33,892 nucleotides of DNA from Gemmatimonadota bacterium (GCA_023249305.1 JAHFCU010000029.1:1-33892), one strand, 5' to 3'. Shown: positions 23,703 through 33,892, counted from the stretch's first letter. Made by a program: numbers and translations. The notes: generated from the sequence alone by a model not told the origin.

Positions 23703-23708
23703 TGAACC

Positions 23709-25148
<1,440 letters not shown>

Positions 25149-25159
25149 AGGGACGGGGA

Positions 25160-25285
25160 GGGGTGCGGGGGTTCAGGAACGAGGGACGAGTGTGGTGAAG
25201 AGGAGTGAGGGACGAGGCCTCCTTGCTCATCCCCGTTCCTCCACTCGTCCCCCGGCACCAAGCCCCCGCACCCCGCACTCGTCCC
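25160..25285. repeat. Inverted and direct word repeats in the argF leader
   Basis: GGGGTGCGGGGG (25160-25171) and CCCCCGCACCCC (25263-25274) are a perfect 12-bp inverted pair. GGGACGAGTG (25183-25192) recurs inverted at 25242-25251 and 25276-25285. GGAACGA and GGGACGA are adjacent 7-base units at 25176-25189. The downstream 55 bases are pyrimidine-rich up to the argF GTG. A large leader stem is possible. Confidence 0.6.
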
Positions 25286-25339
25286 CCTTATCTCCCGCTT
25301 CCCAATCACACAAATTCCGTTCCTCCTCTTCGCACTCCC

Positions 25340-26386
<1,047 letters not shown>

Positions 26387-26452
26387 CGGCTCGGCACCTC
26401 CACCACGTTGACCAGGTTAGTCGCAGCTCACGTCGCACGTCACGAGGTACAC

Positions 26453-27202
26453 ATGCTCTTCCCCGACTTCACGCTACAGACCGACATGGGAGCGTCGCTC
26501 TCGCTGTCGTCGCTGCGCGGCCGCACGGTCGTGCTGTATTTCTACCCGAAGGACGACACCACCGGCTGCACGGTCGAGTCGTGCGCTTTCCGCGATCTCT
26601 TCCCGCGATTCATGACCTCCGACGCCGTCATCCTCGGCATTTCGCCCGATGGCGTAGAGTCGCATCAGAAGTTCAAGGCGAAGTACCACCTGCCGTTCAC
26701 GCTGCTCGTAGACGAGGATCACGCTCTCGCCGAGTCGCTGGGCATCTGGGTGGAGAAGCAATTCATGGGGAACAGGTACATGGGCGTGCAGCGCACAACG
26801 TACATCATCGGGCCGGACGGCGACGTGCCGCACGTGTTCGAGAAGGTGAACCCTGCGGGCCATGCGGATGAAGTGATGGCGTTCCTGCAGGGCGGGCTTT
26901 CGGCGGCGCAGACGGCGCGCGCGGCGTTCGACGCGGCGACGAAGCCGGAGGTGACGACACCGAGAACGCCCAAAGCGACCACGAAGGGACCGGCCAGGCC
27001 CGTCGCGAAGAAGAAGCCGAAGTCGGCGCGCAAGAAGCCAGCCAAGAAGCCAGCCAAGAAGCCAGCCAAGAAGCCAGCCAAGAAGCCAGCCAAGAAGCCG
27101 GCCAAGAAGCCGGCCAGGAAACCGGCGAAGAAGCCGGCCAAGCGAACAGGGACCAAGCAGCGCGCCCAGAAGCGCGCCAGAAAACCCGCCGGCAAGAAGT
27201 AG
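26453..27202 (+). CDS. bcp: Peroxiredoxin PrxQ/Bcp with H1-like KKPA tail
   Basis: 249 aa from the ATG at 26453, with GAGG just upstream; an in-frame TTG at 26408 is less likely. Residues 1-150 are a Bcp/PrxQ thioredoxin fold: LYFYPKDDTTGCTVESCAFRD has the peroxidatic C39 and resolving C44, then ILGISPDGVESHQKF, LPFTLLVDEDH and RTTYIIGPDG. It reduces hydroperoxides using thioredoxin. From about residue 150 the chain becomes an Ala/Lys/Pro-rich tail of 100 residues with nine KKPA-type repeats, resembling histone H1 or HctB proteins. Such a tail would bind DNA or another polyanion, placing the peroxidase at the nucleoid (inference). Confidence 0.92.
   Translation: MLFPDFTLQTDMGASLSLSSLRGRTVVLYFYPKDDTTGCTVESCAFRDLFPRFMTSDAVILGISPDGVESHQKFKAKYHLPFTLLVDEDHALAESLGIWVEKQFMGNRYMGVQRTTYIIGPDGDVPHVFEKVNPAGHADEVMAFLQGGLSAAQTARAAFDAATKPEVTTPRTPKATTKGPARPVAKKKPKSARKKPAKKPAKKPAKKPAKKPAKKPAKKPARKPAKKPAKRTGTKQRAQKRARKPAGKK
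27032..27139 (+). repeat. 12-bp tandem repeat inside the peroxiredoxin gene
   Basis: Nine units. Units 1-5 are exactly AAGAAGCCAGCC, units 6, 7 and 9 are AAGAAGCCGGCC, unit 8 is AGGAAACCGGCG. The unit is in frame (KKPA), so copy-number change alters tail length without a frameshift. Confidence 0.95.
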
Positions 27203-27203
27203 C

Positions 27204-27221
27204 GGCGCCCCTCAGGGCGCC
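27204..27221. terminator. Bidirectional terminator between bcp and the secreted unknown
   Basis: Perfect 7-bp stem GGCGCCC (27204-27210) / GGGCGCC (27215-27221) with a CTCA loop, directly after the bcp stop. It overlaps the 3' end of the minus-strand gene (stop at 27212-27214). Confidence 0.65.
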
Positions 27222-27805
27222 ATCTTCCCTGCCATCATCACGTGCGCCTTCGGGGTGCCCGGGAACATGATCCACGGCGCGTTCTCCTGCGGCGTCGCGG
27301 TGATTCCGATGGACTCGGCCGTCGCCCCCGGGATGTAGAGAACGGTCAGGAGTCCGGCCTCCTTCACCTTGTTCGTCGCGGCGTCGTAATTCTCCTTCTT
27401 CGTCGTGATCGTGTGCAGCGACGCCTGCTTCGACATCTTGAGCTTGCCGCTCTTGATCTCGGCAAAGCGAACGGTGTCCACCTTGGCGCCAGTCACGCCC
27501 TGCGCACGCAGTTCACGACCGCGCGCCATGAACGGCTCGAGCGACTTCTGGTAGCACGCCACGTGGAAGTCGGGGCGCATCACGTACAGCGCCAGGCAGT
27601 GCATGCCGTTCCTGCCTTCGCGCAGCACGACGAGCTTGCCGGGCTCCTTGTAGCCCATCACCGTAGCGCCGTCACGCATCTCGGCGGTGAGCGGTAGGAC
27701 GGCGGCCGCTATCTGCTGCGCCGCGGGGGGAATGGAGATCGGCGCGGCCGGGGCCTGCGCGGTCAGTAAGCCGGCGACAACGGCGAGGAGAAGCAGGGGG
27801 CGCAT
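27212..27805 (-). CDS. Secreted protein of unknown function
   Basis: 197 aa from the ATG at 27805, which starts a clear signal peptide MRPLLLLAVVAGLLTAQAPAAP; the open frame further upstream is not signal-like. The mature protein has VLPLTAEMRDGATVMGY, VLREGRNGMHCLALYVMRPDFHVACYQKSLEPF with two cysteines, then ELRAQGVTGAKV and a C-terminal half with LHTITTKKENYDAATNKVKEAGLLTVLYIPGAT. I recognise no named family. It lies 34 bases after ubiB on the same strand and is probably co-transcribed. Periplasmic or exported. Confidence 0.7.
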   Translation of the reverse strand: MRPLLLLAVVAGLLTAQAPAAPISIPPAAQQIAAAVLPLTAEMRDGATVMGYKEPGKLVVLREGRNGMHCLALYVMRPDFHVACYQKSLEPFMARGRELRAQGVTGAKVDTVRFAEIKSGKLKMSKQASLHTITTKKENYDAATNKVKEAGLLTVLYIPGATAESIGITATPQENAPWIMFPGTPKAHVMMAGKMAP

Positions 27806-27839
27806 GCGTGCGTTCCGGATGGGGGAAACGAACACGATA

Positions 27840-29219
27840 TCACCCCGCATACTCCGCGCGCCAGCGCCGCATCCGCTTCCACAACCGGCCCGCGGCAAAG
27901 CCTGCAATTGTCGCGATCTCCGCCACGCTCGGTGTCGGCGTCTCGCCGAGCGAGCGCAGGATGCGCGAGCGCATGCGCAGCACGATGGGTGACGCCACGG
28001 GGATCGCCTGGAAGTACGGGTCGTAGCGCGTGCCGATCCCTTCGATGAGCGTTGCCGTGCGCGCGAAGTATACCATGTCGCGCGGCAGGACGATCGGGAA
28101 GTCGTACAGCGTGTGCATCACGCGGTCGGCGAGCATCATCTTGATGCGGTCCTGCGACGTGGTGTCTTGCCGGTACGCCGTGTCGAGCAGCAGCTGCACG
28201 AGGCGGCTGATCTCGTTCATGTCGGCTCCCGGAGCGATCAAGCCAAGATCACTGAAGCCTTCGACGATGCCCTCGCCTTCCTGCCGCACCGCGGCGAGCA
28301 CGGTGCGAATTAGCGTGAGCCGCGTTTCGGGAGGAACCCGCACGACCATGCCAAAGTCGAGCAGCGCCATGCGGCCGTCGGACGTGACGAGCAGGTTGCC
28401 CGGATGCGGGTCGGCGTGGAACAGCCCGTCAATGAGCATCATCTGCACGTACATCTCGATGAGCACGGCGGTAATGCGCTTGGCCTCGTCCTCGGTCACG
28501 TCGAGCCGATCAATGCGGCGTCCCTCGACGTAGTCGAGCACGACCACCCGCGGCCGCGTGAGTTCGTGCACGATCGCCGGCACGATCACTTGCTCGTCAT
28601 CGGCGAAGTTGCCCCGGATCTCCGTGGCGTACTCGGCCTCGAGACAGAAGTCCATCTCCTCGTGAATGCGCGCCGAGAACTCCTCGATGACGGTGAGGAT
28701 GCCGCGCGTGTGCGAGTTGTCCCACTGCCAGATCACCCAGCGCATGATGCGACGTGCGATGCGCAAGTCTTGCTCGACGATGTGCTCAACGCCAGGACGC
28801 AGCACCTTCACCGCGACGTCGCGTCCGTCGTACGACGCGCGATGCACCTGCCCGAGCGACGCGGCGGCCACCGGTGTTCGGTCAAAGCGCTCGAACACCT
28901 CGTCAGCGCTCTTCCCGTACGCGGAGAGAATCTCTCGTTCGATCTCCTCGACCGGCACTGGCGGCACCTGGTCGTGCAGGGTGCCGAGGACGCTGATGTA
29001 CGGTTCGCCGATGAGGTCGGCGCGCGCGCCGAACACCTGTGCGAGCTTGACGAAAGTCGGGCCGAGCGATGCGATGGCGGCGACGATGCCCTCAGCGCGC
29101 TGCCGATGAAACGTCGGCGTCCGGGCGATCGGCGCGCCCCACAGCACCCAGCGTCGGCGGTCGCGCAGGAGCGAGATCGTCCAGGGCAACAGGGTGAGGA
29201 TGATACGGAGGGAGCGCAT
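27840..29219 (-). CDS. UbiB/ABC1 family atypical kinase
   Basis: 459 aa from the ATG at 29219. Domain marks of the UbiB (ADCK/Coq8) family: LGPTFVKLAQ at 52-61, the alanine-rich loop AAAS (118-121) replacing a P-loop, VAVKVLRPG with K138, FCLEAEYA, HADPHPGN (268-275) and LLDFG (286-290). The family motif is KxGQ, and here the glycine is alanine (KLAQ). Homologues support ubiquinone synthesis or lipid homeostasis as ATPases. No clear C-terminal membrane helix is seen; the N-terminus has one weakly hydrophobic segment. It is divergent from the kinase genes at 29353 and is followed by the secreted unknown. Confidence 0.9.
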   Translation of the reverse strand: MRSLRIILTLLPWTISLLRDRRRWVLWGAPIARTPTFHRQRAEGIVAAIASLGPTFVKLAQVFGARADLIGEPYISVLGTLHDQVPPVPVEEIEREILSAYGKSADEVFERFDRTPVAAASLGQVHRASYDGRDVAVKVLRPGVEHIVEQDLRIARRIMRWVIWQWDNSHTRGILTVIEEFSARIHEEMDFCLEAEYATEIRGNFADDEQVIVPAIVHELTRPRVVVLDYVEGRRIDRLDVTEDEAKRITAVLIEMYVQMMLIDGLFHADPHPGNLLVTSDGRMALLDFGMVVRVPPETRLTLIRTVLAAVRQEGEGIVEGFSDLGLIAPGADMNEISRLVQLLLDTAYRQDTTSQDRIKMMLADRVMHTLYDFPIVLPRDMVYFARTATLIEGIGTRYDPYFQAIPVASPIVLRMRSRILRSLGETPTPSVAEIATIAGFAAGRLWKRMRRWRAEYAG

Positions 29220-29224
29220 ATCTG

Positions 29225-29230
29225 ATTGCA
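29225..29230 (-). promoter_or_regulatory. -10-like box in front of the ubiB-family gene
   Basis: On the minus strand TGCAAT is followed by five bases (CAGAT) and the ATG at 29219. It is a weaker match than those at hslU and the deoxynucleoside kinase, but in the same position. Confidence 0.35.
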
Positions 29231-29312
29231 CAACGTGTGGGAACTGCCGCCGGTTGCACACCGCTGGGACGGTGGCCAGCGCGCCGAAAGGTGGCCGATT
29301 TGCCGGGCACTC

Positions 29313-29318
29313 TATAGT
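29313..29318 (+). promoter_or_regulatory. -10 box of the tandem kinase genes
   Basis: TATAGT, the same hexamer as before the smg-like gene. The predicted start lies near 29325, about 28 bases before the proposed CTG start at 29353. No good -35 box is seen. Confidence 0.4.
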
Positions 29319-29352
29319 TTAGCGGCTTCCCCCCCACAGCAGAGCGCCCCCC

Positions 29353-32025
29353 CTGTCCACCGACACGCTCTCCAGGCTCTCGGCCGCCCTGTCCGATCGC
29401 TACTGCGTCGAGCGCGAACTCGGCGCAGGCGGCATGGCGACCGTCTACCTCGCGCACGACCTCAAGCACGACCGCAAGGTCGCCCTGAAAGTCCTCAAGC
29501 CCGAGCTGGCCGCGGTCCTCGGCGCCGAACGGTTCGTGATCGAGATCAAGACCACGGCGGCGCTGCAGCACCCGCACATCCTGCCGCTCTTTGATTCCGG
29601 CACCGCCGACGGCTTCCTGTACTACGTCATGCCGTTCATAGACGGCGAGACGTTGCGCAGCAAGCTCGACCGCGAAACTCAGCTCGGCGTGGACGAGGCC
29701 GTGAAGATCGCGAGCGACGTGGCGAGCGCGCTGCACTACGCGCACCAGCACGGCGTGATCCACCGCGACATCAAGCCTGAGAACATCTTGCTGCACGACG
29801 GGCGGCCGATGGTCGCCGACTTCGGCATCGCGCTGGCGGTGAGCGCGGCGGCGGGCGGGCGGATGACCGAGACAGGGCTCAGTCTCGGCACGCCGCACTA
29901 CATGAGTCCCGAGCAGGCGACGGCGGAGAAGGAGATCAGCGCACGCAGCGATATCTACTCGCTGGCTAGCGTCTGCTTTGAGATGCTCGCCGGCCAGCCG
30001 CCGCACACGGGCGCGTCGGCGCAGCAGATCATTATGAAGATCATCACCGAGCCGGCCGCGGCGGTGACGCAATTCCGGAAGTCGGTGCCCTCGAACGTGA
30101 CGGCGGCGCTCACGAAGGCGCTCGAGAAGCTGCCGGCCGACCGGTTCGAGAGCGCCAAGGCGTTTGCCGACGCATTGGCGAATCCGGCGTTCATGTCGTC
30201 CACGCTGCCGGGCGCGCCGTCGTCGATCGCATCGTCTGGGTGGAGGCAACGGGTCGCGCTGCCAGCGTTACTCGTGGCGGTCGCGCTGCTGGTGACGACC
30301 ATTGCGCTCGTGCTACGCCGAGCGCCGCAGGGCGTGGTGGCGCGGTACGAGGTGAACCTGCCCGAAGGAAAACGGGTCGGCAACACGCAGTGGTCTCCTT
30401 TCTCGGTGTCGCCGGACGGCTCGAAGCTGGTGTATGTCGGCGAGTCGGGCCGCCTCCTCATAAAGTCGCGCGACCAGTTGGAGCCGGTGGAGCTACAGGG
30501 AACAGAAGGCGCCTTCAACCCGGTGTTCTCGCACGACGGCTCGCAGATCGGCTACATGAGCGGCGCGCCCGGCAGCGCTGAAATCAAGATCGTTGCCGTC
30601 ACGGGCGGACCACCAACGACGGTGACCTCCACCGGAGTAGGTGGTCCGGGAATGACCTTCGGGTACGACGGGTTCATCTACTTCGATGCGAGCGGCGTCG
30701 GTCCACTGATGCGAGTGCGCGCGACTGGTGGCCCATCGGAAGCCGTCTCGGTGCGCGACTCTGCGAAGGGCGAGCTGCAGCACAATTGGCCGGACGCTCT
30801 GCCCAACGGGCGCGGCGTGTTGATGGTGATCGATCGCGGCGGCCCGGGAATGAACGTGGCGACGACGAACGACATTGCGGTGCTGGACCTCAAGACACAC
30901 GCGCACAAAGCCATCGCACGCGGCGTCTTTGCGCGATACGTGTCGTCCGGCTACGTGCTGTTCGTCACGCCGACCGGCGTCCTGATGGCGGCGCCATTCG
31001 ACCAGGACAAGCTGGAGATGACCGGGGCGCCCGTAGCCCTGCTGGAAGGCATCAGCATTCGTCGCGGCGGCGGTGGCGTGGATCTGGCGATCGCGGCGTC
31101 CGGCACGCTGTGGTACGGCGCCGGCGCGTCATTCACGGAACTGGACGCACTGTGGGTCACGCGGAGCGGTGTCTTCACACCGGTGGACGAGGGCTGGTCG
31201 GGCGCGTTCAACTCCGTTGCCATCTCGCCGGACGGCACGCGTCTCGCCGTGTCGATCATCGAGACCACGGGTGAGCAAGTCTGGATCAAGAACCTGAGGC
31301 CCAAGGGTGCACTGTCGAAGCTGACGTTCGACGGCGTAAACGGGGCGCCGGCGTGGAAGCCGGACGGCACGGAGCTGTTGTATGTGTCGCGCTTCACGCA
31401 GAAACACAACCTCCTTTCCGTCCGGGCTGACGGCGGCAGTCCGAAGCCGATGGACGTGATGCGTGGTAACCTGCGCGCGTACACCGCTTCATGGAGCAAG
31501 GACGGTCGCTGGATCCTGTTCGAGACGTTTGGCGTCCTCGACATGGCCAGCGGGCGCGACGTTGCGGCACTGAGAATCGGATCGGACTCGGCGGCGGTGA
31601 CGGTGGTGAACTCACCGTTCGCTGACCGCGAGCCATCGCTTTCGCCCGACGGTCGCTGGCTGCTGTATGCGGGAAGCCAGACTGGCCGACTCGAGGTGTA
31701 CGTCCGCCCATTCCCCGTTGTGTCGCAGGCACTCTACCAGGTTTCGGCTGACGGTGGCGCGAACCCCAAGTGGTCGCGCGATGGCCGCGAGATCTTCTAC
31801 GTCAATGCGAAGCGGGAACTGGTGCGCGTTGCCGTGACCGGCGGCAACACCTTTGCGTTCACGGACCCGCGGGTGCTGTTCTCGATGCGTGACGTGGCGG
31901 ACTGGGACGTGATGCCGGACGGCCAGCGATTTGTGGTGACGCGGGCGCGCGCCGCGCAGCAGCGGAGCAAGCTGGTGGTGGTCGAGAATTTCGCTGAGGA
32001 ACTGCGGCGCCGGGTAGCGAGATGA
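29353..32025 (+). CDS. Ser/Thr protein kinase with TM helix and TolB-like propeller
   Basis: 890 aa if started at CTG 29353. The in-frame TAG at 29320 and the absence of ATG, GTG or TTG before the ATG at 29434 leave CTG as the only start that keeps the glycine loop ELGAGGMATVY (23-33); the parallel kinase at 32022 begins at the same place. Kinase domain: K46 (VALKVL), E64, HRDIKPEN (137-144), DFG (156-158), GTPHYMSPEQA. One membrane helix near 299-320. The outer part carries PD40/WD40-like repeats (VSPDGSKLVYVG, FSHDGSQIGYMSG, ISPDGTRLAVSI, LSPDGRWLLYAG, WSRDGREIFYVN), a TolB-type beta-propeller that may sense a ligand. It overlaps the next kinase by ATGA. Confidence 0.9.
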   Translation: MSTDTLSRLSAALSDRYCVERELGAGGMATVYLAHDLKHDRKVALKVLKPELAAVLGAERFVIEIKTTAALQHPHILPLFDSGTADGFLYYVMPFIDGETLRSKLDRETQLGVDEAVKIASDVASALHYAHQHGVIHRDIKPENILLHDGRPMVADFGIALAVSAAAGGRMTETGLSLGTPHYMSPEQATAEKEISARSDIYSLASVCFEMLAGQPPHTGASAQQIIMKIITEPAAAVTQFRKSVPSNVTAALTKALEKLPADRFESAKAFADALANPAFMSSTLPGAPSSIASSGWRQRVALPALLVAVALLVTTIALVLRRAPQGVVARYEVNLPEGKRVGNTQWSPFSVSPDGSKLVYVGESGRLLIKSRDQLEPVELQGTEGAFNPVFSHDGSQIGYMSGAPGSAEIKIVAVTGGPPTTVTSTGVGGPGMTFGYDGFIYFDASGVGPLMRVRATGGPSEAVSVRDSAKGELQHNWPDALPNGRGVLMVIDRGGPGMNVATTNDIAVLDLKTHAHKAIARGVFARYVSSGYVLFVTPTGVLMAAPFDQDKLEMTGAPVALLEGISIRRGGGGVDLAIAASGTLWYGAGASFTELDALWVTRSGVFTPVDEGWSGAFNSVAISPDGTRLAVSIIETTGEQVWIKNLRPKGALSKLTFDGVNGAPAWKPDGTELLYVSRFTQKHNLLSVRADGGSPKPMDVMRGNLRAYTASWSKDGRWILFETFGVLDMASGRDVAALRIGSDSAAVTVVNSPFADREPSLSPDGRWLLYAGSQTGRLEVYVRPFPVVSQALYQVSADGGANPKWSRDGREIFYVNAKRELVRVAVTGGNTFAFTDPRVLFSMRDVADWDVMPDGQRFVVTRARAAQQRSKLVVVENFAEELRRRVAR

Positions 32026-33892
32026 GTACTGAGCGGTTGAATGCAGCCCTCGCCGACCGCTACCGCATCGAGCGCGAGCTTGGGCAGGGCGGCATGGCCA
32101 CGGTCTACCTCGCGCACGACCTCAAGCACGAGCGCGATGTCGCCATCAAGGTGCTGCGTGCCGACGTCGCGCAGTCGCTCGGCGCCGAGCGCTTCCTTCG
32201 AGAGATCCGCTTTGCCGCGGCGTTGTCGCACCCGAACATCCTTCCGCTGTTCGACAGCGGCACCGCGGGCGACGCGTTGTTCTACGTGATGCCAAATGTG
32301 GCCGGGCAGTCGTTGCGAGACCGAATGAACCGCACCGGGCCGCTCGCGGTTGACGAAGCGGTGCGTCTCACGGTGGAAGTCGCCGAAGCACTTGACCATG
32401 CGCACCGCCACGGTGTCGTGCATCGCGACGTGAAGCCCGAGAACATCATGCTCCAGGAGGGGCATGCGCTGGTTGCGGACTTCGGCATCGGCAAGGCGAT
32501 GGGCGAAGTCGAGGGCGACGCGTTCACGCAGACCGGCGCCAGCATCGGCACGCCGGCGTACATGAGCCCGGAGCAGGCGGCCGGTGAGACGATTGACGGA
32601 CGCAGTGACATCTACAGCCTCGGCTGTGTGTTGTACGAGATGCTGGTCGGCGAGCAGCCGTTTACGGGGCCCACCGTGCAGGCGGTGATTGCGAAGCGAT
32701 TCATCCAGACCCCGGCGGATGTGTCGGCGATGCGTGACGGCGTGACACGGAACGTCGCGCGCGCCGTGCAGCAGTCGATGGCCCGCACGCCGATCGACCG
32801 CTTTGAATCCGCCGCGGCGCTGGTTGCGGCGCTGCGCGCGCGGGAGGAGCCGGCCCCAAAGGTTGCTGCGCCAGAGAAATCGATCGCTGTGCTGCCATTC
32901 GCGAACATGAGTGCCGATCCGGAGAACGAGTATTTCGCCGACGGCATCACGGAGGAGATCCTGAGTGCGTTGGCACAGATCTCGGCGCTCCGGGTGGCGG
33001 GGCGCACGTCGTCGTTTTCGTACAAAGGGAAGCAGGTGGACCTCAAGACCGTCGCCGAGCAGTTGAACGTGCGTGCGGTGCTCGAGGGATCGGTGCGGCG
33101 CTCCGGCAACCGGGTGCGCATTACGGCGCAACTCACGGATGTGGCGGACGGTTTTCAGCTCTGGAGCGAGCGCTACGACCGCGACGTGGATGACGTCTTT
33201 GCGCTGCAGGATGAGATTGCCCGGACGATTGCGGAGCGGATGAAGGCATCGCTCGGCGGAGACACGTCACAGGTTCGCGCGGCGCTTGAGCAGCGCGCGC
33301 CAAGCAGCATCGAGGCGTATGAGGCGTACCTCAAGGGGCGCGCGTTGCTGTACAAGCGCGGCAACTCGATTACCGACGGGATGGCGCTAATGCGCCGCGC
33401 GCTCGAACTCGACCCGAACTACGGCCTCGCGTGGAGCGGACTTGCCGACGCGTACAGTCTGCTGGGCTACTACGCCGTGGCGTCACCCGAGGAGGCGGGG
33501 TCGCAGGCGCGTGACGCGGCGACGCGAGCGGTGCAGTGTGCGCCTGACCTCGCGGAGGCGCACACGTCGATGGGGTTGGTGAAGCTCCTCTTCGACTGGG
33601 ACTGGGTCGCTTCGGAATCGGCGTTTCTTCGCGCGATGGCACTCAATCCGAACTACCTGCAGGGCGTCGCGTGGTATTGGTTGTTCTACCGTGGCTTCGC
33701 CTGCGGCGACTGGCAGGCGGCGATCGACGGCATGACGAAGGTCTACGAGACGGATACGCGCTCCTCGTACATGTGCTCTGTGATTTCGATCGGCTACAGC
33801 GCCGGGTTCGCTGATCCGCGGGCGATTGAATGGACCGAGCGCGCGATGGCGCTCGAGCCGACGGCGTATCTCTCGGTATGGGCGCGGCAAAT
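32022..33892 (+). CDS. Ser/Thr kinase with FlgO/TolB-N and TPR domains (partial)
   Basis: 623 residues are visible and the frame is open at the window end. The ATG overlaps the previous stop. Kinase domain 14-270: ELGQGGMATVYLAHDLKHE, K43, E61, HRDVKPEN (134-141), DFG (153-155), GTPAYMSPEQA. From about residue 286 comes a FlgO/TolB N-terminal-like domain (KSIAVLPFANMSADPENEYF, GRTSSFSYKGKQVDLK, VLEGSVRRSGNRVRITAQL, LWSERYDRDVDDVFALQDEIA). TPR-like helices follow from about 430 (GMALMRRALELDPNYGLAWSGLADAYSLLG taken in two repeats). Unlike its neighbour, no membrane helix separates kinase and tail, so it is probably cytoplasmic. Confidence 0.92.
   Translation, partial: MSTERLNAALADRYRIERELGQGGMATVYLAHDLKHERDVAIKVLRADVAQSLGAERFLREIRFAAALSHPNILPLFDSGTAGDALFYVMPNVAGQSLRDRMNRTGPLAVDEAVRLTVEVAEALDHAHRHGVVHRDVKPENIMLQEGHALVADFGIGKAMGEVEGDAFTQTGASIGTPAYMSPEQAAGETIDGRSDIYSLGCVLYEMLVGEQPFTGPTVQAVIAKRFIQTPADVSAMRDGVTRNVARAVQQSMARTPIDRFESAAALVAALRAREEPAPKVAAPEKSIAVLPFANMSADPENEYFADGITEEILSALAQISALRVAGRTSSFSYKGKQVDLKTVAEQLNVRAVLEGSVRRSGNRVRITAQLTDVADGFQLWSERYDRDVDDVFALQDEIARTIAERMKASLGGDTSQVRAALEQRAPSSIEAYEAYLKGRALLYKRGNSITDGMALMRRALELDPNYGLAWSGLADAYSLLGYYAVASPEEAGSQARDAATRAVQCAPDLAEAHTSMGLVKLLFDWDWVASESAFLRAMALNPNYLQGVAWYWLFYRGFACGDWQAAIDGMTKVYETDTRSSYMCSVISIGYSAGFADPRAIEWTERAMALEPTAYLSVWARQ

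Noticed and set aside
25205-25339. 45-residue N-terminal extension of ArgF
   Set aside because: It is encoded by inverted repeats and pyrimidine tracts; the family start is at the GTG at 25340.
26719-27275. Minus-strand frames with repeated hydrophobic units, resembling a membrane repeat protein
   Set aside because: They are the antisense reading of the KKPA-coding 12-bp repeat of the peroxiredoxin.

Overview
The window is a GC-rich bacterial chromosome segment with dense, mostly housekeeping gene content and no rRNA, tRNA, transposase or CRISPR array that I can see. The best guess for the source is a Gemmatimonadota-like bacterium. This is an inference from three things: two large Ser/Thr kinases whose glycine loop reads ELGxGGMATVYLAHDLKH, carrying TolB-propeller or FlgO/TPR tails; lysine-rich histone-H1-like extensions on ordinary enzymes; and start codons lying 5-6 bases behind a -10 box. 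No phylogenetic marker was tested.

Layout. 1-2926: three probable lipid-linked-sugar genes, namely the end of a membrane glycosyltransferase, a DPM1-like GT2, and a TMTC/DUF1736-type protein O-mannosyltransferase with TPRs. 3087-4623: a sigma-54 promoter and three tandem type IV pilin genes. Copies 1 and 3 share 345 bp of perfect identity ending at the stop codon. 4739-6281: a translationally coupled operon of three minor pilins. 6564-11587: pilM-pilN-pilO-pilP-pilQ, the inner-membrane alignment complex and outer-membrane secretin. 11679-13392: aroC and aroK. 13463-17431: a short Smg/DUF494-like gene, topA and trmFO. 17469-19194 (minus strand): a deoxynucleoside kinase and a small membrane-protein cluster. 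19331-20248: xerC. 20399-21454: a solitary D12-class DNA adenine methylase behind a perfect 10-bp palindrome. 21508-22482 (minus): a threonine-dehydratase-like PLP enzyme. 22561-25148: an SRPBCC protein, then hslV and hslU. 25340-27202: argF and a PrxQ/Bcp peroxiredoxin with a KKPA-repeat tail. 27212-29219 (minus): a secreted unknown and a UbiB-family kinase. 29353-33892: two tandem Ser/Thr kinases, the second running off the end.

How the parts fit. Pilins, minor pilins and pilMNOPQ form one type IV pilus locus. The adjacent mannosyltransferase-like genes are candidates for pilin glycosylation (inference). topA, trmFO, xerC, hslV and hslU keep the relative order known from the Bacillus topA-gid-codV-clpQY region, but are split here by insertions.

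Unexplained structure. A degenerate heptanucleotide repeat (TCTNCCG on one strand) occurs at four intergenic sites; at three of them it ends 6-9 bases before a start codon, where a Shine-Dalgarno sequence would be. Several genes have a -10 box 5-6 bases from the ATG, which implies leaderless mRNAs. The first of the tandem kinases has no ATG, GTG or TTG that preserves its nucleotide-binding loop, so it probably starts at CTG. Candidate operators lie upstream of the methylase, xerC and the minor pilins. All intergenic gaps are under 300 bases.
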